Below are positions 1 through 6,438 of a DNA stretch of 11,403 nucleotides, in pieces. Under the pieces are notes generated by a model, which saw only the letters and a program-made list of their open reading frames with translations, was not told the DNA's origin and ran no database searches. Location: positions 1 to 11,403 of the forward strand of contig VGPI01000050.1 of the NCBI GenBank assembly GCA_016875595.1, given 5' to 3'. Positions within the stretch are counted from its first letter, which is position 1. Each line of letters starts with the position of its first letter. Both the position numbers and the translations under genes were made by a program. This DNA is from Candidatus Cloacimonadota bacterium. Its GTDB lineage: Bacteria; Cloacimonadota; Cloacimonadia; Cloacimonadales; Cloacimonadaceae.

Positions 1-117
1 TGCTCCTTATTGTCTCATGGGAGCCACTTTATCTCTTTCAGCCCGAGAAGTCAATATCTTTCTCAGATCCCACCCAGATCTTGCCTCCAAACGACACAGA
101 AAAAGTGTCTGCCCCAT
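1..117. other. Left-edge stretch, no supported gene
   Basis: No start-to-stop gene can be supported here. All three forward frames stay open from the window edge into the palindrome that follows, so this could be the 3' end of a gene cut by the window, but no protein family is recognisable in any frame. A small hairpin (GACAC at 93-97 pairing with GTGTC at 105-109, loop AGAAAAA) lies just before the large inverted repeat. Confidence 0.3.
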
Positions 118-213
118 TTCCTCCCTGCTTGATAACCTGAGTATAACCTTAGTATAACCTTACGACCGTAAGGTTATACTAAGGTTATACTCAGGTTATC
201 AAGCAGGGAGGAA
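118..213. repeat. Perfect long inverted repeat (47-bp arms, 2-nt loop)
   Basis: Bases 118-164 are the exact reverse complement of 167-213, leaving only the two bases 165-166 unpaired. I checked each pair from the centre outward; complementarity first fails at 117/214. Within each arm the unit AGTATAACCTT occurs twice in tandem (140-150 and 151-161 on the left arm), preceded by a related GATAACCTG. As RNA this would form a very stable uninterrupted hairpin; as DNA it could extrude as a cruciform. It may be a dispersed intergenic element, a miniature mobile-element remnant or an extreme terminator. The sequence alone does not choose between these. Confidence 0.95.
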
Positions 214-231
214 GGGAGGATTTTCTTTTTT
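118..231 (+). terminator. Possible strong intrinsic terminator built on the palindrome
   Basis: On the plus strand the 47-bp hairpin is followed after a short purine stretch by the T-rich run TTTTCTTTTTTC (220-231). That would fit Rho-independent termination of a transcript arriving from the left edge. The stem is far longer than normal terminators and the T-run starts about 7 bases after the stem, so termination is only one possible role. Confidence 0.35.
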
Positions 232-299
232 CAGTACTCCCGATGCGCGGTCGATCTGCACACGGTTGGCAAGTATGATCATGCGGTCAAATATTGTAG

Positions 300-328
300 T
301 TGACATGACGAACGCCTGTCATTTACAT
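300..328 (+). promoter_or_regulatory. Candidate promoter for the radical SAM gene
   Basis: A perfect -35 hexamer TTGACA lies at 300-305. At 17-bp spacing there is a poor -10 match, TTACAT, at 323-328 (3 of 6 to TATAAT). Position relative to the gene start at 370 is plausible, and TTGACA also precedes the other transcription units in this window. The weak -10 keeps this tentative. Confidence 0.3.
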
Positions 329-369
329 GCCGCATCATAAAATGGAAAAGTATCCAGGCAAAATGATCA

Positions 370-1509
370 ATGGAAACAGCCTCTACGGCATTAATGGGAT
401 CTTCATCCTCAATCGTCGGGATGGCAGTGAATTGTGCCAGCGAAACGATCAGAAATCTGAGAAAAAGTGAGTCAGCTGAGATGAAGCTGCGTAAATCATA
501 CAAGTATCTATCCCGTTTTGTGCGTCGCCAACCCTCGATGGTGATCTGTTCGATCAAGCTTACTTCCAATTGTACTCAAAACTGCTTACAATGCAGTATC
601 CCCTCCCATGCGGACGGGCAATTTCTGAAACTGCATGATTTTGAAACGATAATCAGGAAATTGAAGGAATATGGGACAAACAAGATCACTCTGACCGGGG
701 GAGAACCGGCGATCCATCCACAATTGGAGGAGATATATCGCCTGTTGGATCAATATGGATTTCACGGGAGCAACCTCCTGACCAATCTCTATTACCCGCC
801 AGTTCTGCAGGATAAGGTGATCGACCTTAGTTTTGAGCACAACGTCCAAATCAATACTTCCTACGATGCCGTGGATGAGACGGCAGACCTGATCCGGGGA
901 GCGAAGGATGTGGCACCCACCGTAGAACGTGGGATGCACAGAATCACCGCCATCAAACGCAGGATCGGCAGAATGTGGAAACCTACGGCAACTGTCGTGA
1001 TCTCCGAACTCAACATCCGGCAAATACCCCTGATCATCCAGCGGATACAGGAGCTGGGCTGGTGGATGAATATCGACGTTTATCGCTGGACTTCTGAGTT
1101 TCATCAGGAAGATGAACGGCTGAAAATCAGGGATTTGGAGCTGCTGGACAGTATGTTACATAAGGTTCGCAAAGCGCCCAATCTGCTAACGCCGGTTTGG
1201 ATCTATGACGGAGTGATCGATTATCTGAAGGGTAAACGAGTCAAGATATGTCCCTATCTGCAGTCGCCTACCTTTGGGAGTAAGTTCTTTATCAGCGACA
1301 AGGGCGATCTGCAGGTATGCATGGGCGGTTCGGTCGGCAATCTCCTGCATCAGACACCGGCAGAGATATTCGCCAGTGTTGCCTGGAAGGAAAAGAGAGG
1401 TGAGTTCCGCGCCTGCCAGGGATGCTGGAATACGTGTTATACGCTTGATTCGAGCGTGTTTCAATATCTGCACATTCCCACGCTGAAGCAATTGATCCGC
1501 CATATCTGA
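370..1509 (+). CDS. Radical SAM protein with twitch/SPASM-like C-terminal cysteines
   Basis: Predicted iron-sulfur enzyme that cleaves S-adenosylmethionine to start radical chemistry; the substrate is unknown. The cluster motif CX3CX2C is at residues 68, 72 and 75, followed by TGGEP at 109-113, the usual SAM-binding second motif. The C-terminal part has five more cysteines (294, 317, 349, 352, 356) in a C-X22-C ... CX2CX3C layout, as in twitch/SPASM domains that hold auxiliary Fe-S clusters in peptide- and protein-modifying members. The 379-residue length is normal for the family. The first 37 residues are Ser/Ala-rich and look unlike the family; an in-frame ATG at 481 (protein beginning MKLRKSYKYL, 342 residues) is a serious alternative start. 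Neither start has a strong Shine-Dalgarno (CCAGG about 11 bases before 370). No precursor peptide or partner gene is visible nearby. valS follows after about 100 bp and could be co-transcribed. Confidence 0.85.
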   Translation: METASTALMGSSSSIVGMAVNCASETIRNLRKSESAEMKLRKSYKYLSRFVRRQPSMVICSIKLTSNCTQNCLQCSIPSHADGQFLKLHDFETIIRKLKEYGTNKITLTGGEPAIHPQLEEIYRLLDQYGFHGSNLLTNLYYPPVLQDKVIDLSFEHNVQINTSYDAVDETADLIRGAKDVAPTVERGMHRITAIKRRIGRMWKPTATVVISELNIRQIPLIIQRIQELGWWMNIDVYRWTSEFHQEDERLKIRDLELLDSMLHKVRKAPNLLTPVWIYDGVIDYLKGKRVKICPYLQSPTFGSKFFISDKGDLQVCMGGSVGNLLHQTPAEIFASVAWKEKRGEFRACQGCWNTCYTLDSSVFQYLHIPTLKQLIRHI

Positions 1510-1600
1510 CTTGACGCGAAAAGCCTCCCTCAAAAAATGCCCGCATTAAGCTGGCAGTTCTATATCCACATTGATCTTAGGACTGAATACAATGATAGAA

Positions 1601-1604
1601 GAGG
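1601..1604 (+). promoter_or_regulatory. Ribosome binding site that sets the valS start
   Basis: GAGG (within AGAAGAGG, 1597-1604) sits 8 bases before the ATG at 1613 and is the best Shine-Dalgarno among the in-frame candidates. A weaker TAGGA at 1578-1582 would serve the upstream ATG at 1592. Confidence 0.6.
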
Positions 1605-1612
1605 AAAAAAAG

Positions 1613-4264
1613 ATGGAAATCAGCAAGACCTACGACTCGACGCAGATTGAGAAGAAGTGGTATGCCTACTGGATGGAGCATAACTTCTTCGCCCCTGCGG
1701 AGGAAACGGACAAAAAGCCGTTCACCCTCCTGATCCCGCCTCCGAACGTGACGGGGATTTTGCACATGGGACACGTGCTCAACAACACTCTTCAAGATGT
1801 CATTGTACGATATAACCGGATGCTGGGCAAACCCACGCTCTGGCTTCCGGGAGTGGATCATGCCGGCATAGCCACACAAAACATGGTGGAAAAACAACTG
1901 GCGGAACAGGGACAGGATCGCCACAAACTCGGACGTGAAAAGCTGGTGGAACTGATCTGGCAGTGGAAGTATGAGAAAGGCGACCGCATCATCGAACAAC
2001 TCAAACAATTGGGCTGCTCCTGTGACTGGAGCCGTCTGCGCTTTACGATGGATGAGATGCTGTCGCGGGCGGTGAAAGAGGTCTTTGTCTCGCTTTATGA
2101 AGAAGGCTTGATCTACAAAGGCAAATATATCATCAACTGGTGTCCGCGTTGTGTGACTGCGCTGGCAAATGACGAAGTGGAACACTGCGATGAGGAAGGC
2201 AAGCTCTGGCATATCCGTTATCCGGCGGTGGATGGCGGCAGTTATGTAGTAGTTGCCACCACGCGTCCGGAGACGATGCTGGGCGATACCGCCGTGGCGA
2301 TAAATCCCCGCGATGAACGCTATAAACATCTGATCGGCAAGGAATTGCACCTACCCTTGACGGGTCGGCGGATTCCGGTGGTCAAGGACGAATATGTCGA
2401 TATGGAATTCGGTACCGGTTGCGTGAAGGTCACTCCGGCGCATGATCCCAATGACTTTGAGATCGGACGCCGGCATGATCTGCAGCAACTGCTGGTAATG
2501 GACGAGCATGGCATTATGAATGCCGCTGCCGGTCTCGAGTTTGAGGGCATGGAACGCTATGCCTGCCGCCGGAAAGTGGTGGAAATGCTCACGGCACAGG
2601 GATTATTGGAAAAGATCGAGCAGCACAATCATGCCGTGGGGCATTGCTATCGCTGTCATACAGTGATCGAGCCCTACCTTTCGGATCAGTGGTTTGTGGC
2701 GATGAAGCCCCTGGCAGAGCGCGCCATCGAAGTGGTGGAAAGCGGGGAAGTAAAGTTCCAACCGGAGCGTTGGACGAAGGTCTATATGCACTGGATGCAC
2801 AATATCCGTGACTGGTGTATCTCACGTCAGATCTGGTGGGGACACCGCATCCCGGCATATTACTGCCTGGCATGTGGTCACATGGTCGTCGCCAAGGAGG
2901 TGCCACACTCCTGTCCGCAGTGCCAAAGCGCTGATTTCCGGCAGGATGAGGATGTCCTCGATACCTGGTTTTCCTCCTGGCTCTGGCCCTTCTCGACGAT
3001 GGGCTGGCCGGATGAGACGCATGATCTGACGCGGTTTCTGCCCACCGATGTATTGATCACGGCACCGGAGATCATCTATCTCTGGGTGGCGCGGATGATC
3101 ATGTCCACTCTGAAATTCCGGGGAGTGATCCCCTTCCATACGGTGCTCTTGCATGGAACGGTGAGAGATGAGATCGGACGGAAAATGAGCAAGTCCCTGG
3201 GCAATTCTTCTGATCCGATTGACATTATCGAGAGCGTGGGTGCCGATGCGCTGCGCTTTTCGATGATCTTCAGCACTCCCAAAGGAGCGGACGTCTTCTA
3301 TACCGATGCCATGCTGGAGACGGGACGTAACTTTGCCAACAAGATCTGGAATGCCTATCGCTTTATCATGATGAGTGCGGAACAGACAAGCTTCGCTTGT
3401 GCCTCGGATGAACTCGCGCTGGAACTGGCTGACCGCTGGATCTATTCGCGCTTGCAGCAGGTGATCGATGAAAGCCGGGAGCATTATGAAGCGCTGCGTT
3501 TGAATGATGCCGGGCAATGCCTCTTTCAGTTCATCTGGGATGAATTCTGCTCCTGGTATATCGAACTGGCAAAAGACCGGCTGTATCAACGCGATGACGA
3601 GCGTAAACGGCTGACTGTCAAATACATCCTGTTGGATGTAATGCAGACGGCGATGCGGCTCCTGCATCCGATCATGCCCTTCATCACCGAAGAGGTCTGG
3701 CAATCGGTCAAGACCCTCTTCCCCATGCCGGAAGAGTCGTTGATCATTGCGGCTTACCCAGTGGCGGATAACGCTTTGATCGATCCCGCCATCGCCGATG
3801 AGATGGCTCTGGTGCAGGAATCCATCACCGCTATCCGTAACCTCCGTAAACAGGTCAACCTCCCGCCTGCTTCCGAGATCGAGATCACGATCATCGTCGG
3901 GGATGAACGCCAGGAACAGCTCTACCGGCAGTATCATACCTATCTGAACAAGCTGGCACGGGTGAGACAGGCAGACGTGGGAACGGCTCTTTCCAAGCCG
4001 GCTCAATCCATCGGTGCCGTGGTTCGGAATGTGGAGATCTATCTGCAGCTCTCCAGATTGGTCGATCTTGAAGCGGAAAAAGAACGCCTTGGCAAGCAGA
4101 TGGAGAAGCTGGAAAAGGAGTTGTCGGCGATCCGGAATAAGCTTGCCAATGAGAACTTCGTGCAGCATGCCAAAGCGGAAGTGGTCGAGAAAGAACGAGC
4201 CAAACTGACGGAAGTGGGCACAAAGGTGGAACTGCTGCGTCAACAACTGGAGAATCTGGGCTAA
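1613..4264 (+). CDS. valS: Valyl-tRNA synthetase
   Basis: Class Ia aminoacyl-tRNA synthetase that charges tRNA-Val in the cytoplasm. From the ATG at 1613 the protein has 883 residues, normal for bacterial ValRS. It starts with the familiar MEISKTYDSTQIEKKWY and shows PPPNVTG followed by the HMGH version of the HIGH motif (about 51-54). The editing (CP1) domain has TTRPETMLGD and GTGCVKVTPAHDPNDF. The catalytic core has DWCISRQIWWGHRIP, with CX2C pairs nearby that suggest zinc sites. The KMSKS loop is at 524-528, next to an anticodon-binding helical domain. The last ~68 residues form the charged coiled-coil arm typical of ValRS. Upstream in-frame starts exist (TTG 1571, ATG 1592, which would give up to 897 residues), but the Shine-Dalgarno spacing and the family N-terminus favour 1613. 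The tRNA-Ala gene follows on the same strand 87 bp after the stop. No T-box leader is evident. Confidence 0.97.
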   Translation: MEISKTYDSTQIEKKWYAYWMEHNFFAPAEETDKKPFTLLIPPPNVTGILHMGHVLNNTLQDVIVRYNRMLGKPTLWLPGVDHAGIATQNMVEKQLAEQGQDRHKLGREKLVELIWQWKYEKGDRIIEQLKQLGCSCDWSRLRFTMDEMLSRAVKEVFVSLYEEGLIYKGKYIINWCPRCVTALANDEVEHCDEEGKLWHIRYPAVDGGSYVVVATTRPETMLGDTAVAINPRDERYKHLIGKELHLPLTGRRIPVVKDEYVDMEFGTGCVKVTPAHDPNDFEIGRRHDLQQLLVMDEHGIMNAAAGLEFEGMERYACRRKVVEMLTAQGLLEKIEQHNHAVGHCYRCHTVIEPYLSDQWFVAMKPLAERAIEVVESGEVKFQPERWTKVYMHWMHNIRDWCISRQIWWGHRIPAYYCLACGHMVVAKEVPHSCPQCQSADFRQDEDVLDTWFSSWLWPFSTMGWPDETHDLTRFLPTDVLITAPEIIYLWVARMIMSTLKFRGVIPFHTVLLHGTVRDEIGRKMSKSLGNSSDPIDIIESVGADALRFSMIFSTPKGADVFYTDAMLETGRNFANKIWNAYRFIMMSAEQTSFACASDELALELADRWIYSRLQQVIDESREHYEALRLNDAGQCLFQFIWDEFCSWYIELAKDRLYQRDDERKRLTVKYILLDVMQTAMRLLHPIMPFITEEVWQSVKTLFPMPEESLIIAAYPVADNALIDPAIADEMALVQESITAIRNLRKQVNLPPASEIEITIIVGDERQEQLYRQYHTYLNKLARVRQADVGTALSKPAQSIGAVVRNVEIYLQLSRLVDLEAEKERLGKQMEKLEKELSAIRNKLANENFVQHAKAEVVEKERAKLTEVGTKVELLRQQLENLG

Positions 4265-4309
4265 GTCCATCCCTTAATCCGTTGTATGATAAGGGGTTTC
4301 GGAAAACAC

Positions 4310-4344
4310 TTGACAAAAAAGCCCGATTGATGCCGTGAGATAAA
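4310..4344 (+). promoter_or_regulatory. Candidate promoter for tRNA-Ala
   Basis: A perfect TTGACA (4310-4315) lies 42 bases before the mature tRNA 5' end, in the context CTTGACAAAAAA. The -10 is unclear: TGAGAT (4336-4341) and GATAAA (4339-4344) are the nearest matches but at 20-23 bp spacing. This is inferred mainly from the -35 box and its position. Confidence 0.35.
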
Positions 4345-4351
4345 CGAGCGT

Positions 4352-4427
4352 GGGGCTATAGCTCAGATGGGAGAGCGATTGGTTCGCAATCAATAGGTCA
4401 GGGGTTCGATCCCCCTTAGCTCCACCA
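4352..4427 (+). tRNA. tRNA-Ala (anticodon CGC)
   Basis: A complete 76-nt cloverleaf can be drawn. The acceptor GGGGCTA pairs with TAGCTCC (one G-U). The D stem is GCTC/GAGC. The anticodon stem ATTGG/TCAAT has loop TTCGCAA, giving anticodon CGC at 4385-4387 (reads GCG). The T stem is AGGGG/CCCCT with loop TTCGATC. The 3' CCA is encoded. The body closely resembles bacterial alanine tRNAs, including the G3-U70 identity pair formed by the third acceptor position. Confidence 0.95.
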
Positions 4428-4475
4428 GAATTTCTGCTGAGCGCTGGAGAAAGTGCTCCCGTGATGTAAAAAGCA

Positions 4476-4508
4476 AACCGCCGATCCGGTAGTACCGTTT
4501 CGGCGGTT
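4476..4508. terminator. Bidirectional intrinsic terminator between convergent tRNAs
   Basis: AACCGCCGA (4476-4484) pairs with TCGGCGGTT (4500-4508) in a 9-bp GC-rich stem, and the loop contains a further small inverted repeat CGGTA-G-TACCG. On the minus strand the stem is followed by TTTGCTTTTT (complement of about 4466-4475), a good U-tract that would end the minus-strand transcript (tRNA-CAT and possibly the upstream operon). On the plus strand it is followed by the weaker CTGTTTATAATT, after tRNA-Ala. Confidence 0.8.
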
Positions 4509-4519
4509 CTGTTTATAAT

Positions 4520-4595
4520 TGGTGGGCCCAGAGGGAATCGAACCCCCCACCATCCGGTTATGAGCCGGAAGCTCTACCAACTGAGCTATAGGCCC
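4520..4595 (-). tRNA. tRNA with anticodon CAT (elongator Met or Ile2)
   Basis: Read on the minus strand, a 76-nt cloverleaf forms. The acceptor GGGCCTA pairs with TGGGCCC. The D stem is GCTC/GAGC. The anticodon stem TCCGG/CCGGA has loop CTCATAA (anticodon CAT). The T stem is GGGGG/CCCTC with loop TTCGATT, and CCA is encoded. It pairs fully at position 1-72, so it is not an initiator tRNA. Anticodon CAT is shared by elongator tRNA-Met and by the tRNA-Ile2 that TilS converts to lysidine. C4-G69 and C5-G68 in the acceptor stem are features of E. coli tRNA-Ile2, but carrying that rule to this organism is uncertain. Confidence 0.93.
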
Positions 4596-4623
4596 GTCGT
4601 CACTCTATGATTGCTGAGTAGTC

Positions 4624-4652
4624 TCTTTTTCCAGCGCTGGGTATTTTGTCAA
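4624..4652 (-). promoter_or_regulatory. Candidate promoter for the CAT tRNA
   Basis: A perfect TTGACA (minus strand, 4652 down to 4647), in context CTTGACAAAATA, lies 52 bases upstream of the tRNA 5' end. No convincing -10 is seen at 16-18 bp spacing, where the sequence is A-rich. The tRNA may equally be transcribed by read-through from the PEP carboxykinase gene, which ends 94 bp upstream. Confidence 0.3.
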
Positions 4653-4689
4653 GCGAATCGCTGGTCAGTCCGGATTCAGGCATTCTCGA

Positions 4690-6420
4690 TCAGATGGTCA
4701 ACCTCAAGGCATTGACCAGTTTATCCAGCATCTCCGGTTTCTCACGGACATCGGAATTGACTAAGAAATCGATGCGCTGCTGAAAGCGGTCTTTCATCAA
4801 GGCAATGTACTCGTTGTAGTTGTTCCGTTTGGTGGGATTATAACGATCATAAAAACCCGGGATGATCTTGTCTATCGATTCTCGGGTCGGGATCATTGCC
4901 CCTGGCAGAATATCCCAGGGCTCCCAATCAAGTCGATCGGTGAGGACAGCGGTCTGAAGTGTCAGAGATGTCTGCAATGGGATTGCTTCCACTATGGAAT
5001 CACTGTCTTTCCAATAACCACGGCAATTGAAACAATAGAACTCCGCACCGAAGTTCGCTATATGCAGAAAAGCATCCACATCAAGGTATAGTTCATATAC
5101 GCGAAAGGCATTGGCAAAGGGCTCGAAAACAAGCTTATTGAGCTCCTCCTCGGGTACGTTCTCCGCTCTGTTGCGTTGGGTCATCAGCGCTGCACCCATG
5201 GCGATGGATAATTGTACATCGGTGAGTTTGAGAATCGGTGGCAAGACGCTATCCTTGATCAACCAGACAAGGGCTTTGGGGAATGAACAGCGGTTCACCC
5301 ATTTACCAAGAAGGTCACGATCGAGTAGCGCTCTACCATTGGAGTTTCGAATATCAAGGCCGATGGGAACCTTCTTGCCATCCACTTCGATGATCAAGTG
5401 GTTCATCAAGGCAAGCGCATACTCCCAGTCTGGATCGCCAGGTGGACGACTATCCGTCTTATCAAACAGGGTTGGTTCCCAGACACGGCAGAGTTTGTTC
5501 TCCAGATCGATCTGGAAGGCATCGTCATGTAACACGACCTTGCTAAAGCCCTTGGGCAGGGTACCACCATTGTCATGGCTGTTTGTATGAGACGACTTGC
5601 CGGTGCCGGAAAGCCCATAGAAGGCGATGGAACGCTTGCCGAGAGAATGGTAGGCAGGGTCTTCGCAAGTTGTGAAATCGATCTCTTTGATACCACCATG
5701 GCATGCAGCCATACCAATGCGCATACCGGAAGTCCAGGCTAAAGTGAGTGTGCCCTTCTTACGTTCGCCAAAGTAGCGCATCCCGAGGTTCACGATAACA
5801 TTGTGCTTCTCATCCACCAATGCGAGCTGCGGGGCGCCGACGTTGTTGTAAAAGGGATCATCGCAAGTCCATTCATTGAAGGCGATCAGGATTATATCCT
5901 GGATAGGCAGGGGCGGGCTCTGCTCGTATTCTTGCTCTACAAGTTCATAAGGCATGAAGTTCAGGAGCCAGTTGTAGAGATTGACGACGTCGGTCTCGGT
6001 GGTGACAAAAGTGGCTTTGATCATCAGGTCTTTGTCCATCCCGAGCACTGCTTCCGCTTTGATCAGAGGATAGTGTTGCATCTGGTGAACGGCTTCGCGG
6101 AAATCGCCTTCCAGTTTACCTTTCTGGGAAGCATTCAGCCGGTGATAAAAACGGCGGGCTTTGGCGGTTCTGCCGACGATATTACCATGGCAATCATTGA
6201 GCACTTTGGCATCTTCCGGTAAGCCATAATCACGGGCAAGGACGGGATAGACGGGTAGATCGGTCATCGAGACGCCGGGTTGCTTGAGAGCCATTTCGTA
6301 TGCCTCGGCGATCGTGACCTGGCGAACTTTGTGGTCATTCAGCATGGTTTCCGCGATGGCTCGGATCGGAGACATCTCTTTGAGATTCTGGTAGTATTGG
6401 GCACTGCATTTGCTTGACAT
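4690..6420 (-). CDS. pckA: Phosphoenolpyruvate carboxykinase, divergent ATP-type
   Basis: Interconverts oxaloacetate and phosphoenolpyruvate plus CO2 with a nucleoside phosphate, at the branch between the C4 acids and gluconeogenesis or glycolysis. The kinase-1a P-loop GLSGTGKSS is at 269-277, and the metal-binding acidic pair appears as HDD (298-300), where classical ATP-PEPCKs have GDD. YFGERKK (216-222) and H241 match the classical Y-x-G-E-x-K-K and His metal/substrate ligands, and GR (83-84) matches the substrate-binding Arg of the GRSP motif. VLPPxxKLT (392-400) matches the conserved core. The usual P-loop Thr metal ligand is Ser276, a conservative change. At 576 residues it is longer than the ~530 of E. 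coli PckA, so it belongs to a longer, divergent branch. The nucleotide (ATP/ADP) is inferred from the fold, not shown. GGAGG lies 4 bases before the ATG, inside the 18-bp gap to the upstream gene, which supports co-transcription. Confidence 0.9.
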   Translation of the reverse strand: MSSKCSAQYYQNLKEMSPIRAIAETMLNDHKVRQVTIAEAYEMALKQPGVSMTDLPVYPVLARDYGLPEDAKVLNDCHGNIVGRTAKARRFYHRLNASQKGKLEGDFREAVHQMQHYPLIKAEAVLGMDKDLMIKATFVTTETDVVNLYNWLLNFMPYELVEQEYEQSPPLPIQDIILIAFNEWTCDDPFYNNVGAPQLALVDEKHNVIVNLGMRYFGERKKGTLTLAWTSGMRIGMAACHGGIKEIDFTTCEDPAYHSLGKRSIAFYGLSGTGKSSHTNSHDNGGTLPKGFSKVVLHDDAFQIDLENKLCRVWEPTLFDKTDSRPPGDPDWEYALALMNHLIIEVDGKKVPIGLDIRNSNGRALLDRDLLGKWVNRCSFPKALVWLIKDSVLPPILKLTDVQLSIAMGAALMTQRNRAENVPEEELNKLVFEPFANAFRVYELYLDVDAFLHIANFGAEFYCFNCRGYWKDSDSIVEAIPLQTSLTLQTAVLTDRLDWEPWDILPGAMIPTRESIDKIIPGFYDRYNPTKRNNYNEYIALMKDRFQQRIDFLVNSDVREKPEMLDKLVNALRLTI

Positions 6421-6438
6421 TGATCCTCCAGGATTTAT

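Noticed and set aside
118..213. The palindrome as a CRISPR unit or insertion-sequence terminal repeats
   Set aside because: There are no spacers or repeated direct units of CRISPR size, and only 2 bases lie between the arms, so no transposase could be enclosed.
279..569. 96-residue open frame on the minus strand
   Set aside because: It overlaps the radical SAM gene antisense, has no recognisable motif and no ribosome binding site of note.
1577..2350. 257-residue open frame antisense to the start of valS
   Set aside because: Shadow of valS with no family features.
2822..4270. 482-residue open frame antisense to valS
   Set aside because: Long only because of codon bias in valS on the opposite strand; the composition is odd and valS is unmistakable.
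4271..4295. Hairpin CCCTTA/TAAGGG after valS as a terminator
   Set aside because: Only 6 bp with a 13-base loop and just GTTTC following; too weak to call.
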